A stretch of 59,067 bases of DNA from Candidatus Allofournierella merdavium (GCA_019118765.1 DWYI01000019.1:1-59067); one strand, 5' to 3'; shown: positions 23,733 through 33,916, counted from the first letter of the stretch. The notes: generated from the sequence alone by a model not told the origin. Program-made: numbers and translations.

Positions 23733-24493
23733 TCCGGCCCCTCCCACGCTTTGGTCAGAACTTCCGGACCGGCGGCGGTGATGGCGACCGTGTGCTCGAA
23801 GTGAGCCGAGAGGCCGCCGTCCGCCGTTTTCACCGTCCATCCGTCGGCCTGGGTCACCACGGAATAGTGTTTCTGATTGACCATGGGTTCAATGGCCAGG
23901 GTCATGCCGGCCACCAGCCGCGGGCCCCGCCCGGCGTGCCCGAAGTTGGGCACCTCCGGGTCCTCGTGGAGCTCCTTGCCCACGCCGTGACCCACGAAGC
24001 TGCGGACAACGGAAAACCCGTTCTCCTCCACATAGGTCTGCACCGCGTTGCTGATGTCCCCCACCCGCGCGCCGAACACCGCGGCGGCAATGCCGCGGTG
24101 CAGCGACTCGCGCGTGACGTCCAAAAGCCGCTGGGCCTCCAGGTCCAGTTTGCCGCACCCGAAGGTGCAGGCGTTGTCCCCGTTGAAGCCGCCCCAGGCA
24201 GCCCCTGTGTCGATGCTGACGATATCGCCCGGCCGGATCACCTTGGCGTGGCCGGGGATGCCGTGGATCACCTCGTCGTTGACGCTGATGCACGCGGTAC
24301 CCGGAAAGCCGTACAGTCCCTTGAAGTTGGGCCTGGCGCCCTGCCGTTTGATATACTCGTAAATGATCTTGTCGATCTCGGCGGTGGTAATGCCCGCCTC
24401 GATGGCTTCGCCTCCGCGGCGCAGCGCCTGGGCGCTGATCTCACAGGCCTTGCGCATGGCCGCCAGTTCCTTGGCGTTTTTCAGCTGGATCAC
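23720..24493 (-). CDS. map: Methionine aminopeptidase, type I
   Basis: A 257-residue dinuclear-metal enzyme that removes the initiator Met from nascent proteins. Metal ligands are visible in order: SIDTGA (Asp), NGDNACTF (Asp), VGHGVG (His), LAIEPM (Glu) and HFEHTVAI (Glu). It starts 4 nt after the adk stop and is co-transcribed with secY and adk. Confidence 0.97.
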   Translation of the reverse strand: MIQLKNAKELAAMRKACEISAQALRRGGEAIEAGITTAEIDKIIYEYIKRQGARPNFKGLYGFPGTACISVNDEVIHGIPGHAKVIRPGDIVSIDTGAAWGGFNGDNACTFGCGKLDLEAQRLLDVTRESLHRGIAAAVFGARVGDISNAVQTYVEENGFSVVRSFVGHGVGKELHEDPEVPNFGHAGRGPRLVAGMTLAIEPMVNQKHYSVVTQADGWTVKTADGGLSAHFEHTVAITAAGPEVLTKAWEGPEWTL

Positions 24494-24497
24494 GCTT

Positions 24498-25130
24498 TTA
24501 CGCCTCCAATGCCTTCAGCAGCAGCGCGGTGGTGTCGGCGATGGAGTCCTGGCCTTCCACCACCACCAGCTTGCCCCGCTGGCGGTAGAAGTCCACCAGG
24601 GGCTCGGTCTGCTCGTGGTAGGCGGCCAGCCGGTCGCGCACGGTGGCGGGCTCGTCGTCCTTGCGGACGATCAGCGGGCCGCCGCACCGGTCGCACCGGT
24701 CGGGCTCGCGGCTGGGCTTGAACTCCACATGGTAGGAAGCGCCGCAGGCGGAGCACACCCGACGGCCGGACAGCCGCCGCATGATCACCTCGTCCGCCAC
24801 CTCCAGGTCCACCACCTTGTCGATGGCCACGCCCATCTGCTCCAGCGCCTCAGCCTGGGCCACCGTGCGGGGCACGCCGTCCAGGATGAAGCCCTTGGAG
24901 CAATCGGGCTGCGCCAGGCGCTCTTTGATGATCCCGATGATGACGTCGTCGGGGACAAGCGCGCCGCTGTCCATATACGATTTGGCCTTCAGCCCCATCT
25001 CGGTGCCGTTCTTCACGGCTTCCCGCAGGATGTTGCCGGTGCTGATGGCCGGGATCCCCAGCTTGTCGCAGATGACCTCGGCCTGGGTGCCTTTGCCGGC
25101 GCCCGGGGCGCCCAAAAGAATCAGATTCAT
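24498..25130 (-). CDS. adk: Adenylate kinase, zinc-LID type
   Basis: A 210-residue enzyme for ATP + AMP = 2 ADP. It has the P-loop GAPGAGKGT (residues 7-15), an NMP-binding region TGNILREAV, and a LID domain with CSAC and CDRC that should hold structural zinc, as in Gram-positives. The start ATG at 25130 follows GGGGAC. The frame extends upstream without an RBS. Confidence 0.97.
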   Translation of the reverse strand: MNLILLGAPGAGKGTQAEVICDKLGIPAISTGNILREAVKNGTEMGLKAKSYMDSGALVPDDVIIGIIKERLAQPDCSKGFILDGVPRTVAQAEALEQMGVAIDKVVDLEVADEVIMRRLSGRRVCSACGASYHVEFKPSREPDRCDRCGGPLIVRKDDEPATVRDRLAAYHEQTEPLVDFYRQRGKLVVVEGQDSIADTTALLLKALEA

Positions 25131-25170
25131 GCTCGTTTGTCCCCTTTCTGTATTCTGTTTGCCCAAAGGC

Positions 25171-26469
25171 TCACTCGAGGAAGCCCTTGTGGTGCCGCAT
25201 CAGCATATAGCTTTCCATGGTGCGGCCGGTGTCCAGCGCCACGCCCACGACGATCAGCAGGCTGGTACCGCCCAGCTGGATGCTCACACCGGTGACATTG
25301 CCCAGGATGATGGGCAGCACCGCCACGATGCCCAGGAAGACTGCGCCGATCAGGGTGATCTTGGACAGGCTCTTGGTGATGAAATCGCTGGTGGGCTTGC
25401 CCGGGCGGATGCCGGGGATGGCGCCGTTGTTCTTGCGCAGGTTGTTGGCGATCTCCACGGGGTTGTACTGAATGGCCACATAGAAGTAGTTGAAGGCCAG
25501 GATCAGCAGCAGATACACCACAGCGTACAGCACGCTGTTGTAGTTGAACACCTGGAAGAAGGCCACCCAGAACGCGCTCTTGACCTGCAGAAGGCTGCCG
25601 ATCATGTTGGGGATGCTGCACAGGGTGCTGGCGAAGATGACCGGCATAACGCCGCTCATGTTCACCTTGATGGGAATGTGGCTGGCCTGACCGCCGTACA
25701 TCTTGCGGCCCACCACGCGCTTGGCGTACTGCACCGGGATGCGGCGCTCGCCGTTGGTGAGGATGACCACGAACACCACCGCCACGATCGCCAGGATGGC
25801 AATGACGGGGATGTAGACGTAGTACTGCACCTTGCCGGCGGCGGCCTCGGTCAGCAGGGTCCGCACACTGCCGATGACATTGCTCCAGCGGGAGATGATG
25901 CCCACGAAGATCAGCAGGGAGACGCCGTTGCCGATGCCCTTGTCGTCGATCTGCTCGCCCATCCAGGTGAGCAGCTGGCTGCCGGCGGCGAAGCTCAGCA
26001 CGATGACCACCGCGCTGAACCAGGCCTGCCAACCGGTGTTGTAGGTCAGCACGCCCCAGCTGCGCAGCACCATGTAGTAGCCGATGCTCATGGCCACGCC
26101 GATGCCGGCGCCGGTGTAGCGGGTGATGCGGGTCAGCTTGCGCCGGCCCTCCTCACCCTCTTTGCTCAGCCGCTCCAGAGCGGGGATCGCCACGGTGAGC
26201 AGCTGAATGATGATGGAGGCATTGATATAGGGCGATACGCTCAAAGCGAAGATCGCGCACTGGCTCAGCGCGCCGCCACTCATCATGTTCAGGTAATCCA
26301 GCATGTTGCCGCTGCCGCCCAGCTGACGGAACAACTCCAGCGCATCCACGTTGACATAGGGCACGCTGATGGCGCAGCCCAGCCGGAAGATCACGAGGAC
26401 CATCAGGGTGAACAGGATCTTTTTGCGCAGTTCGGGGATCTTCCATGCATTGCGGAACGTATCGAACAC
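25171..26469 (-). CDS. secY: Preprotein translocase subunit SecY
   Basis: A 432-residue, ten-helix channel of the Sec translocon. It starts LRKKILFTLMVLVIFRLGCAI-like (MFDTFRNAWKIPELRKK) and contains the conserved GERRIPVQYAKR and GIRPGKPTSDF loops. It begins right after rplO, the standard spc-operon order. Confidence 0.98.
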   Translation of the reverse strand: MFDTFRNAWKIPELRKKILFTLMVLVIFRLGCAISVPYVNVDALELFRQLGGSGNMLDYLNMMSGGALSQCAIFALSVSPYINASIIIQLLTVAIPALERLSKEGEEGRRKLTRITRYTGAGIGVAMSIGYYMVLRSWGVLTYNTGWQAWFSAVVIVLSFAAGSQLLTWMGEQIDDKGIGNGVSLLIFVGIISRWSNVIGSVRTLLTEAAAGKVQYYVYIPVIAILAIVAVVFVVILTNGERRIPVQYAKRVVGRKMYGGQASHIPIKVNMSGVMPVIFASTLCSIPNMIGSLLQVKSAFWVAFFQVFNYNSVLYAVVYLLLILAFNYFYVAIQYNPVEIANNLRKNNGAIPGIRPGKPTSDFITKSLSKITLIGAVFLGIVAVLPIILGNVTGVSIQLGGTSLLIVVGVALDTGRTMESYMLMRHHKGFLE

Positions 26470-26470
26470 C

Positions 26471-26911
26471 TTAGATCACCTCGGCCTTTCCGCCTGCCTT
26501 CTCGATCTTTTCTTTGGCAGTGGCGGTGTAGGCCGCCAGCTGAACGGTGAGGGCTTTGGTGATCTCACCGTTGCCCAGCACCTTCACGCCGTCCAGGCTC
26601 TTCTTGATCAGACCGGCTTCCACCAGAGCCTTGGTGTCCACCACGGCGCCGGCGGCGAATTTGGCCTCCAGGTCGCTCACCTTAACGGTAGCATACCGGG
26701 TGGCGAAAATGTTGTTGAAACCGCGCTTGGGCAGGCGGCGCTGCAGCGGCATCTGGCCGCCTTCGAATCCGGCCTTCTTGACGCCGGACCGGGCTTTCTG
26801 ACCCTTGTGGCCGTAGCCGGCGGTCTTGCCGTTGCCGCTGCCGTGGCCGCGGCCCTTGCGCTTGGCTGCCACATTGGAGCCCTCGGCGGGCTTAAGTTCA
26901 TGAAGCTTCAT
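26471..26911 (-). CDS. rplO: 50S ribosomal protein L15 (uL15)
   Basis: A 146-residue large-subunit assembly protein. It starts [21 protein letters not shown], with the Gly-rich [22 protein letters not shown] segment (first part) diagnostic. It lies 1 nt before secY. Confidence 0.97.
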   Translation of the reverse strand: MKLHELKPAEGSNVAAKRKGRGHGSGNGKTAGYGHKGQKARSGVKKAGFEGGQMPLQRRLPKRGFNNIFATRYATVKVSDLEAKFAAGAVVDTKALVEAGLIKKSLDGVKVLGNGEITKALTVQLAAYTATAKEKIEKAGGKAEVI

Positions 26912-26931
26912 CTGCTTGCACCTCCTTGCTG

Positions 26932-27285
26932 TTACGCTTTGGTGGCCACGACCAGGTGGCCGATCTTGGCGATCTTGCCGGCGGTCTGGGCATTGTCGGG
27001 CTGCACGGTCACGTCGCCGATCTTCTTCAGGCCCAGGCTCTTGGCGGTGGCGATCTGCTTTTCGCCGCGGCCGGAGAGGCTCTTGACCAGCTTCACGGTC
27101 ACGGTGCCGGCAGCCGCTTTTTTGGCGGCGGGCTTCTTGGCCGCGGGCTTCTTGGCGGCGGGCTTGGCCTCGCCGTCAGCCGCCTTCTTGGCCGCGGGCT
27201 TCTTGGCCGCGGTGGCCTTCTTGGCGGCGGGCTTCTTCTCGGCGGCAGCCTCGGTGGCCGCTACCTTCTTTTCGGTTTCTGCCAT
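26932..27285 (-). CDS. rpmD: 50S ribosomal protein L30 (uL30) with Ala/Lys/Pro-rich N-terminal extension
   Basis: A 117-residue protein. The last 60 residues are ordinary uL30 ([20 protein letters not shown], then [14 protein letters not shown]). The first 57 are repeats of [12 protein letters not shown] units resembling histone H1 tails and absent from normal 60-residue L30. The ATG at 27285 has GGAGGTAGC upstream, and the extension is continuous, in frame and GC3-biased like the rest. The tail is highly basic and probably disordered, suited to binding RNA or DNA. It lies between rpsE and rplO as usual. Confidence 0.93.
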   Translation of the reverse strand: MAETEKKVAATEAAAEKKPAAKKATAAKKPAAKKAADGEAKPAAKKPAAKKPAAKKAAAGTVTVKLVKSLSGRGEKQIATAKSLGLKKIGDVTVQPDNAQTAGKIAKIGHLVVATKA

Positions 27286-27299
27286 TGTGAGCTACCTCC

Positions 27300-27803
27300 T
27301 TAACCCAGAATCTCTTTCACGGTCTTGCCGCGCTTGGCAGCAACTTCCTCGGCGCTGACCAGACGGCACAGGCCGTCGAAGGTGGCGGTGACCACGTTGC
27401 AGGGGTTGTTGGAGCGCAGGCACTTGGTACGGATGTCCTTGATGCCGGCAACTTCCAGGACCGCACGAACGGGGCCGCCGGCGATCACGCCGGTACCGGG
27501 GGCGGCGGGACGCATCAGGATGCGGCCGGCGCCGAACTCGCCCACGATCTCGTGGGGGATGGTGGTGCCCTTCATGTTGATCTTGTGCATGTTCTTCTTG
27601 GCGGCTTCCAGACCCTTGCGGATGGCCTCGGGGACCTCGCCGGCCTTGCCCATGCCAAAACCGATGGTGCCCTTGCCGTCGCCAACGACAACCAGAGCGC
27701 TGAACTTCATCACGCGGCCGCCTTTAACGGTTTTGGATACGCGGTTGATGGCAACGACTTTTTCCAGCATGCCGTCGTCAACTTCACGATTTCTTCTTTC
27801 CAT
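27300..27803 (-). CDS. rpsE: 30S ribosomal protein S5 (uS5)
   Basis: A 167-residue fidelity and helicase-region protein at the mRNA entry. It has the N-terminal double-stranded RNA-binding domain with [20 protein letters not shown] and [17 protein letters not shown], and a C-terminal domain with [18 protein letters not shown]. Confidence 0.98.
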   Translation of the reverse strand: MERRNREVDDGMLEKVVAINRVSKTVKGGRVMKFSALVVVGDGKGTIGFGMGKAGEVPEAIRKGLEAAKKNMHKINMKGTTIPHEIVGEFGAGRILMRPAAPGTGVIAGGPVRAVLEVAGIKDIRTKCLRSNNPCNVVTATFDGLCRLVSAEEVAAKRGKTVKEILG

Positions 27804-27816
27804 TGTATCCTCCTCC

Positions 27817-28176
27817 TTACAGCTCCAGGCCGCCCTCGCGGGCGCCCTCGGCCAAAGCTTTCACGCGGCCGTGATACACAAAGCCACCGCGGTCGAACAC
27901 GACCGTCTTGATGCCCTTCGCCAGGGCCTTCTCGGCAATCGCCTTGCCGACCTTGTTGGCCGCCTCGACGTTGCCGCCGAAGCCCTCAAAACCCTTCTCC
28001 ACAGTGGAGGCGCTGACCAGGGTCACGCCGGCCACGTCATCGATGATCTGGGCATAGATGTGCTTGGAGGAGCGGAATACATCCAGACGGGGGCGCTCAG
28101 CGGTGCCGCTGATCTTACCGCGCACACGGCGGTGACGACGAAGCCGGGCTTCGTTCTTGTCAGGCTTATTAACCAT
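27817..28176 (-). CDS. rplR: 50S ribosomal protein L18 (uL18)
   Basis: A 119-residue 5S rRNA-binding protein, with [19 protein letters not shown] and the end [23 protein letters not shown].. typical. It lies between rplF and rpsE. Confidence 0.97.
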   Translation of the reverse strand: MVNKPDKNEARLRRHRRVRGKISGTAERPRLDVFRSSKHIYAQIIDDVAGVTLVSASTVEKGFEGFGGNVEAANKVGKAIAEKALAKGIKTVVFDRGGFVYHGRVKALAEGAREGGLEL

Positions 28177-28194
28177 TGTCTTTCACTCCTTACC

Positions 28195-28737
28195 TTATTT
28201 GCCTTTGCCGGCTTTGCCCTCTTTGCGGATGATGTGCTCACCGGCATAGCGGATGCCCTTGCCCTTGTAAGGCTCCGGCGGGCGCTTCTCGCGCACTTCC
28301 GCGGCAAACTGGCCGACCTTCTGTTTGTCGATGCCCTTGATGATGATGGTGTTGGCGTCCGGCGCTTCGATCTTGATGTCGTCGGTCTCGTCCACGATCA
28401 CCTGATGGGAAAAGCCCAGGTTCATCACCAGGCTCTTGCCCTGCTTGGCCACACGGTAGCCGACGCCCTGCACCTCCAGCTTCTTCTCGAAGCCGTGCAT
28501 CACGCCCTCCACCATGTTGGAGATGTTGCTGCGGGTGAGGCCGTGCAGGCTGCGGGCCTCTTTCTCGTCATTGGGGCGGGTCACCAGGATTTCACCATTC
28601 TCGACCTTGACGGTCATCATCGGATGGATCTTGGAATGCAGGGTGCCCTTGGGGCCCTTCACGGTAACGTCGTGCCCGTCGATGGAGACCTCGACGCCCG
28701 CAGGAATGACGATGGGTTTTCTTCCAATTCTCGACAT
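28195..28737 (-). CDS. rplF: 50S ribosomal protein L6 (uL6)
   Basis: A 180-residue protein near the factor-binding site. It starts MSRIGRKPIVIPAGVEV. The C-terminal PEPYKGKGIRYAGEHI is the family signature. Confidence 0.98.
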   Translation of the reverse strand: MSRIGRKPIVIPAGVEVSIDGHDVTVKGPKGTLHSKIHPMMTVKVENGEILVTRPNDEKEARSLHGLTRSNISNMVEGVMHGFEKKLEVQGVGYRVAKQGKSLVMNLGFSHQVIVDETDDIKIEAPDANTIIIKGIDKQKVGQFAAEVREKRPPEPYKGKGIRYAGEHIIRKEGKAGKGK

Positions 28738-28755
28738 TGTCTTTATGCCCCTTTC

Positions 28756-29154
28756 TTACCACACAAAGGCGAGTACTTCGCCGCCCACATTGGCGGCTCT
28801 GGCAGCCTTGTCGGTCATAACGCCCTTAGAAGTGGAAATGATCGCGGTGCCCAGGCCCTTCATGACCCGGGGCATATCCTCGCAGTTGGTGTAGATGCGC
28901 AGGCCGGGCTTGGAAACGCGCCGCAGGCCGGCGATGACGGGCTGGCCGTTGTCCTGATACTTCAGGGTCAGGCGCAGGGTGCCCTGTTTGTTGTCTTCGA
29001 TCAGCTGCACACTCTTGATGTAGCCCTCGTCAACCAGGATCTGGCAGATCGCCTTCTTCAGGTTGGAAGCGGGAACGTCTACAGAAGGGTGTTTGGCACA
29101 GCTGGCGTTGCGGATGCGGGTGAGCAGGTCCGCGATGGGATCGGTGATATGCAT
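28756..29154 (-). CDS. rpsH: 30S ribosomal protein S8 (uS8)
   Basis: A 132-residue central-domain assembly protein. It starts MHITDPIADLLTRIRNA and ends with GVMTDKAARAANVGGEVL. S8 represses the spc operon in E. coli; nothing here shows whether that holds in this organism. Confidence 0.98.
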   Translation of the reverse strand: MHITDPIADLLTRIRNASCAKHPSVDVPASNLKKAICQILVDEGYIKSVQLIEDNKQGTLRLTLKYQDNGQPVIAGLRRVSKPGLRIYTNCEDMPRVMKGLGTAIISTSKGVMTDKAARAANVGGEVLAFVW

Positions 29155-29274
29155 GCCACTAACCTCCTTAAGGTTCTTCGTTTGGGTTCTTGTTTCAAAA
29201 GCGGCGGGGCGGCGCGCCCGCAGGCGCCGGCCGCCCGCCCGCTCCGCCGGCTTTGGGCCGGCAGGCAGCGGGAT
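29155..29274. other. GC-rich gap between rpsN and rpsH
   Basis: A 120-nt gap, unusually long for this cluster, with overlapping GC-rich inverted repeats around 29205-29270. It is possibly an RNA structure controlling rpsH onward; no ORF is seen. Confidence 0.4.
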
Positions 29275-29460
29275 TTACCAGCTGGCCTTCTTCACACCGG
29301 GGATCTCGCCCTTGTAGGCCAGTTCCCGGAAGCAGATGCGGCACACGCCGTACTTACGCAGGTAGGCATGGGGACGGCCGCAGATTTTGCAGCGGTTGTA
29401 GGCGCGGGTGGAGAACTTGGGCTCGCGCTGCTGCTTGATCTTCATAGAAGTTTTTGCCAC
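29275..29460 (-). CDS. rpsZ: 30S ribosomal protein S14, type Z (uS14)
   Basis: A 61-residue short zinc form of S14 with CKIC and CRIC motifs forming the zinc site. [18 protein letters not shown] and the end IPGVKKASW are typical of Gram-positive type Z proteins. Confidence 0.97.
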   Translation of the reverse strand: MAKTSMKIKQQREPKFSTRAYNRCKICGRPHAYLRKYGVCRICFRELAYKGEIPGVKKASW

Positions 29461-29474
29461 AGTCTTACCCTCCC

Positions 29475-30014
29475 TCAGTTAGCGAACGGAGCGCCCAGAG
29501 CCTTGAGGAGCTCCTTGGCCTCTTCGTCGGTGTTCGCGGTGGTGACAAAGCAGATGTCCATGCCACGCACGGCGTCGATCTTGTCGTAGTCGATCTCAGG
29601 GAAGATCAGCTGCTCCTTGATGCCCACGGCGTAGTTGCCGCGGCCGTCGAAGGAGTTGCCGTTGATGCCGCGGAAGTCACGCACGCGGGGCAGAGCCACG
29701 CTGAATAGACGATCCACGAACTCGTACATCCGCTCGCCCCGCAGGGTGACCTTCACGCCGATGGGCATGCCCTCGCGCAGCTTGAAGTTCGCAACGCTCT
29801 TCTTGGCGCGGCAGATCACGGGCCGCTGGCCGGTGACGGTGGCGATGTCGCCCAGGATGGCGTCCATCATCTTGGGGTTGTCCTTGGCGTCGCCGCAGCC
29901 CACGTTCACGACCACCTTGTCGAGTTTGGGGATCTGCATCACGCTCTTGTAGCCGAACTTGCTCATCAGGGCGGGAGCGATCTCGCTGACATACTTATCT
30001 TTCAAACGTGCCAT
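29475..30014 (-). CDS. rplE: 50S ribosomal protein L5 (uL5)
   Basis: A 179-residue 5S rRNA- and P-site tRNA-contacting protein. It starts [20 protein letters not shown]. The signature is [41 protein letters not shown] is also conserved (first part). The ATG at 30014 follows GGAGGGAG. The longer frame upstream lacks an RBS. Confidence 0.98.
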   Translation of the reverse strand: MARLKDKYVSEIAPALMSKFGYKSVMQIPKLDKVVVNVGCGDAKDNPKMMDAILGDIATVTGQRPVICRAKKSVANFKLREGMPIGVKVTLRGERMYEFVDRLFSVALPRVRDFRGINGNSFDGRGNYAVGIKEQLIFPEIDYDKIDAVRGMDICFVTTANTDEEAKELLKALGAPFAN

Positions 30015-30030
30015 TGATGTTCTCCCTCCT

Positions 30031-30345
30031 TTACAGCTCGGCGCCGCACTTGCGGCACACGCGCACACTCTTGCCGTCCTTGGCGGTGTGGGCCACGCGG
30101 GTGGCCTTGCCGCACTTGGGGCAAACCGGCATGACCTTGCAGGCGTAGATGGCGCCCTCGGCCTTCACGATGCCGCCCTGCTCGCCCTGACGGCGAGGCT
30201 TGACGTGCTTGGTGACCATGTTGCGGCCTTCGATGATGACCTTGCCCTCCTTGGGGCTGACAGCCAGTACCTTGCCGGTCTTGCCTTTGTCTTTACCGCT
30301 GATGATCATAACGTTGTCGCCGGTTTTAACATGAAGATTGTTCAT
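30031..30345 (-). CDS. rplX: 50S ribosomal protein L24 (uL24) with zinc-ribbon-like tail
   Basis: A 104-residue assembly initiator protein. The KOW motif [17 protein letters not shown] is at the N-terminus. The C-terminal third has two CxxC pairs (CPKCG and CRKCG) that can form a zinc ribbon, as in some Clostridial L24 proteins. Confidence 0.97.
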   Translation of the reverse strand: MNNLHVKTGDNVMIISGKDKGKTGKVLAVSPKEGKVIIEGRNMVTKHVKPRRQGEQGGIVKAEGAIYACKVMPVCPKCGKATRVAHTAKDGKSVRVCRKCGAEL

Positions 30346-30358
30346 TCTTAAAACCTCC

Positions 30359-30727
30359 TTACAGCGATTCCGGAGCCAGGCTCAAGATCTTCAGGTAGCC
30401 GTGCTCGCGCAGTTCGCGGGCCACCGGTCCAAAGATACGGGTGCCTCTCGGGTTTTTGTCTTCACGGATGATGACGGCCGCATTCTCGTCGAAGCGGATG
30501 TAGCTGCCGTCCTCGCGGCGCAGGCCATGCTTGCTGCGAACGATCACAGCCTTGACCACGTCGCCCTTCTTCACGGTGCCGCCGGGGGCCGCCTTCTTGA
30601 CGGAAGCCACCACGACGTCGCCGATGTTCGCATATCTCTTGCGGGAGCCGCCCAGCACACGAATGCACATTAACTCTTTGGCACCGGTGTTATCGGCCAC
30701 TTTGAGATACGTTTGCATCTGAACCAT
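30359..30727 (-). CDS. rplN: 50S ribosomal protein L14 (uL14)
   Basis: A 122-residue protein at the subunit interface. [20 protein letters not shown] and [20 protein letters not shown] are diagnostic. The ATG at 30727 has GGAGGATC at normal spacing. Confidence 0.98.
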   Translation of the reverse strand: MVQMQTYLKVADNTGAKELMCIRVLGGSRKRYANIGDVVVASVKKAAPGGTVKKGDVVKAVIVRSKHGLRREDGSYIRFDENAAVIIREDKNPRGTRIFGPVARELREHGYLKILSLAPESL

Positions 30728-30756
30728 TGCCAGATCCTCCTTTCAAAGTACCAGGC

Positions 30757-31011
30757 TTATTTCGCCTTCTCAATGATCTTGACCATGCGCCAGCGCTTGT
30801 CCTTGGACAGGGGCCGGGTCTCCATGATCATCACGCGGTCGCCAACGCCGCACTCGTTGTTCTCGTCGTGCGCCTTGAACTTCACGGTGCGCTTCAGGAT
30901 CTTCTTGTAAAGGGGGTGCTGAACGCTGTCGCGCACGGCGACCACGATGGTCTTATCCATCTTGTCGGACACGACGGTGCCCACACGGGTCTTTCTCAAA
31001 TTCCGTTCCAT
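30757..31011 (-). CDS. rpsQ: 30S ribosomal protein S17 (uS17)
   Basis: An 84-residue OB-fold 16S rRNA-binding protein. [20 protein letters not shown] and [19 protein letters not shown] are typical. Confidence 0.97.
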   Translation of the reverse strand: MERNLRKTRVGTVVSDKMDKTIVVAVRDSVQHPLYKKILKRTVKFKAHDENNECGVGDRVMIMETRPLSKDKRWRMVKIIEKAK

Positions 31012-31024
31012 CGTTTAACCTCCC

Positions 31025-31210
31025 TTACGCTTTCTCTGCCAGGACAGTCAGCACACGGGCGATGTCCTTCTTGACGATCTCGATGCGGCCGGGATTCTCC
31101 AGCTGGTTGATGGCGTGCTGAAAGCGCAGGTTGAACAGCTCTTCCTTCAGCTCGCCCAGCTTCTTATTCAGATCCGCGGCGGACATGTTGCGCAGTTCTG
31201 CTGCTTTCAT
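31025..31210 (-). CDS. rpmC: 50S ribosomal protein L29 (uL29)
   Basis: A 61-residue helical hairpin protein near the exit tunnel. [18 protein letters not shown] is the signature. Its ATG overlaps the rplP stop by one base, indicating translational coupling. Confidence 0.97.
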   Translation of the reverse strand: MKAAELRNMSAADLNKKLGELKEELFNLRFQHAINQLENPGRIEIVKKDIARVLTVLAEKA

Positions 31211-31641
31211 CAGCCCTCAACCTCCTTCACTTCGTCTTCGCGCTTGGCAAACTTGCACTTGACCGGCAGCTTGTGCATGGCAAGGCGCAGGGCCTCGCGG
31301 GCGGTCTCCTCGTTGACGTCGGCCAGCTCGAACAGAACGCGGCCGGGCTTGACAACGGCGACCCAGTACTCGGGGCTGCCTTTACCGGAACCCATGCGGG
31401 TCTCGGCGGGCTTTTCGGTGACAGGCTTGTCGGGGAAGATCTTGATCCACACCTTACCGCCACGCTTGATGTAATGGGTCATGGCGATACGGGCGGCCTC
31501 GATCTGACGGCTGTCGATCCAGCCGGGCTCCAGGGCGACCAGGCCGTACTGGCCCTGGTTCACGGTGTTGCCGCGCATGGCCTTGCCGGTCATGCGGCCG
31601 CGGTGCACGCGGCGGTATTTAACGCGCTTAGGCAGTAACAT
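31210..31641 (-). CDS. rplP: 50S ribosomal protein L16 (uL16)
   Basis: A 143-residue protein near the A site. It starts [39 protein letters not shown] is conserved. It overlaps rpsC by one base upstream and rpmC by one base downstream. Confidence 0.98.
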   Translation of the reverse strand: MLLPKRVKYRRVHRGRMTGKAMRGNTVNQGQYGLVALEPGWIDSRQIEAARIAMTHYIKRGGKVWIKIFPDKPVTEKPAETRMGSGKGSPEYWVAVVKPGRVLFELADVNEETAREALRLAMHKLPVKCKFAKREDEVKEVEG

Positions 31642-32327
31642 TACTTATTGCCTCCTTCCTTGCGGGCGGCGGGCTTGGCGCCCTTGAGGACCTCACCCTT
31701 GTAGATCCACACCTTCACGCCGATGCGGCCGTAGGTGGTGGCAGCCTCCGCAAAGCCGTAGTCGATGTCGGCGCGCAGGGTCTGCAGGGGGATGGTGCCC
31801 TCGTGGTAGGTCTCGGTGCGGGCGATGTCGGCACCGCCCAGACGGCCGGCCACCTGGGTCTTGATGCCCTTGGCGCCCCGCTGCATGGCGCGGCCCATGC
31901 ACTGCTTCATGGCACGGCGGAAGCCGATGCGGCGCTCCAGCTGGCCGGCGATGTTCTCGGCCACCAGCTGCGCGTTGGTGTCCATGTTCTTGACCTCAAC
32001 GATGTTCACGTTGACGGGCTTGCCCACCATCTTGGAGAGCTGGTCCTGCAGCTTGACGATCTCGCTGCCGCCCTTGCCGATGACCATGCCGGGCTTGGCG
32101 CACCAGATGCTCACCTTCAGCTTGTAGTTGTTGGACTGGGCGTCCAGCACGCGCTCGATCTCGATCTTGGGCACGCCCGCGCCGAAGAGCTGCTTTTTCA
32201 GGGTCTTGCGGATCTTGTAATCCTCGACCAGGGTGTCGCCGAATTCCTTTTTGGAAGTAAACCAGCGGCTGTCCCAATCTTTGATGACGCCCACGCGAAG
32301 ACCGTGGGGATTCACTTTCTGGCCCAT
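31641..32327 (-). CDS. rpsC: 30S ribosomal protein S3 (uS3)
   Basis: A 228-residue head protein lining the mRNA entry. It starts [18 protein letters not shown]. The KH domain contains [16 protein letters not shown]. The C-terminal half holds [12 protein letters not shown]. Confidence 0.98.
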   Translation of the reverse strand: MGQKVNPHGLRVGVIKDWDSRWFTSKKEFGDTLVEDYKIRKTLKKQLFGAGVPKIEIERVLDAQSNNYKLKVSIWCAKPGMVIGKGGSEIVKLQDQLSKMVGKPVNVNIVEVKNMDTNAQLVAENIAGQLERRIGFRRAMKQCMGRAMQRGAKGIKTQVAGRLGGADIARTETYHEGTIPLQTLRADIDYGFAEAATTYGRIGVKVWIYKGEVLKGAKPAARKEGGNK

Positions 32328-32343
32328 TGTGTTTACCTCCTTC

Positions 32344-32679
32344 TTACTCTTTCTCTTTCAGAACCACAGTGACATGGCTGGTGCGCTTCAGCACATGGAA
32401 CGCGCGGCCCTGGGCGCGGGGACGGATGCGCTTCAGGGTGGGGCCGGGGGTGACAAAGCACTCGGCCACATACAGGCTGTTCTTGTCCATGTTGTGATTG
32501 TTCTCCGCATTCGCGGCGGCAGATTTCACCAGCTTCAGAAGGGGCTCGCAGGCGGCCTTCGGGGTGTACTGCAGAATCGCCAGCGCCTTGTCCAGAGGCT
32601 GGTTTCGGATCAGATCCAGCACGACCGAAACCTTCCGGGGGCTGATGCGGGCGTATCTAAGATGTGCCCTAGCTTCCAT
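32344..32679 (-). CDS. rplV: 50S ribosomal protein L22 (uL22)
   Basis: A 111-residue protein lining the exit tunnel; its beta-hairpin ([20 protein letters not shown]) reaches the constriction. [20 protein letters not shown] is the N-terminal hallmark. Confidence 0.97.
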   Translation of the reverse strand: MEARAHLRYARISPRKVSVVLDLIRNQPLDKALAILQYTPKAACEPLLKLVKSAAANAENNHNMDKNSLYVAECFVTPGPTLKRIRPRAQGRAFHVLKRTSHVTVVLKEKE

Positions 32680-32699
32680 TGCTCTACTCCTCCTTTTGC

Positions 32700-32972
32700 T
32701 TACTTACCGGTCTTGGAACCGGCATGGCCCTTGAAGGTACGGGTGGGGGCGAACTCGCCCAGCTTGTGACCAACCATATCTTCCGTCACATAGACGGGCA
32801 CATGCTTGCGGCCGTCGTGCACCGCGAAGGTGTGGCCGACGAAATCCGGGAAAATGGTGGAGGACCGGCTCCAGGTCTTCAGGACCCGCTTCTCGCCGGC
32901 GGCGTTCATCTCCTGAACGCGCTTCAGCAGAACAGGCAGGACGTAAGGTCCTTTCTTAACACTTCTACCCAT
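32700..32972 (-). CDS. rpsS: 30S ribosomal protein S19 (uS19)
   Basis: A 90-residue head protein complexed with S13. It starts [39 protein letters not shown] is conserved. Confidence 0.98.
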   Translation of the reverse strand: MGRSVKKGPYVLPVLLKRVQEMNAAGEKRVLKTWSRSSTIFPDFVGHTFAVHDGRKHVPVYVTEDMVGHKLGEFAPTRTFKGHAGSKTGK

Positions 32973-32987
32973 GTTCGTTCTCCTCTC

Positions 32988-33818
32988 TTAACCGTTGGCG
33001 CGCTTGACAATGAACTTGTCAGAGCGGTTATGATGCTTGCGGGTCTTGTAACCCATCGCAGGCTTGCCCCAGGGGGTGACAGGGCCGGGACGGCCCACAG
33101 GGCTCTTGCCTTCGCCGCCGCCGTGGGGGTGGTCGCAGGGGTTCATGACGGAACCGCGGACGGTGGGCCGCCAGCCCATGTGGCGCTTGCGGCCGGCCTT
33201 GCCGAGGTTCACGTTCTCATGATCCACGTTGCCGACCTGGCCGATGGTGGCGATGCAGTTCAGGGGCACGTTGCGCATCTCGCCGCTGGGCAGACGGATC
33301 AGGGCGTAGCCGTTTTCCTTGGCCATCAGCTGGGCCATGTTGCCGGCGCTGCGCACCAGCTGGCCGCCCTTGCCGGGGTACAGCTCGATGTTGTGGATGA
33401 TGGTACCAACGGGGATGTTGGCGAAGGGCAGGGCGTTGCCGGGCTTGATGTCGGCGCCCGGGCCGGCCATCACGGTGTCGCCCACCTTCAGGCCCTCGGG
33501 AGCCAGGATGTAGCTCTTGACGCCGTCGGTGTACTCGATGAGAGCGATATGAGCGGAGCGGTTGGGATCGTACTCCAGGGTCTTGACCGTGGCGGGCACG
33601 TCGAACTTGGAACGCTTGAAGTCGATCACGCGGTACTTGGTGCGGTTGCCGCCGCCGTGGTGGCGGACGGTGATGCGGCCGGTGTTGTTGCGGCCGGAAG
33701 CCTTCTTCATGGGCTCCAGCAGGCTGCGCTCGGGCTCGACCTTGCTCAGCACGCTGTAGTCGGTGACAGTCATGCCGCGGCGGCCCGGGGTAGTCGGCTT
33801 ATACTTTTTGATAGCCAT
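32988..33818 (-). CDS. rplB: 50S ribosomal protein L2 (uL2)
   Basis: A 276-residue core protein required for subunit association. [21 protein letters not shown]-type segments ([12 protein letters not shown]) and the C-terminal [20 protein letters not shown], with the conserved His, are clear. Confidence 0.98.
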   Translation of the reverse strand: MAIKKYKPTTPGRRGMTVTDYSVLSKVEPERSLLEPMKKASGRNNTGRITVRHHGGGNRTKYRVIDFKRSKFDVPATVKTLEYDPNRSAHIALIEYTDGVKSYILAPEGLKVGDTVMAGPGADIKPGNALPFANIPVGTIIHNIELYPGKGGQLVRSAGNMAQLMAKENGYALIRLPSGEMRNVPLNCIATIGQVGNVDHENVNLGKAGRKRHMGWRPTVRGSVMNPCDHPHGGGEGKSPVGRPGPVTPWGKPAMGYKTRKHHNRSDKFIVKRANG

Positions 33819-33916
33819 TGCGGTATTCTCCTTTTTGACTTATGAATTGTTATCGGGGTCATATCCCCATACGCGAGCCTTGCTCAGGCTCAAAGGAGCT
33901 GCCTTCGAAGAGCAGC
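33819..33916. other. Structured gap between rplW and rplB
   Basis: A 98-nt gap with short inverted repeats (GAGCC...GGCTC near 33876-33893 and AGCTGC...GCAGCT near 33897-33914). It may be a regulatory RNA element; I see no ORF. Confidence 0.35.
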
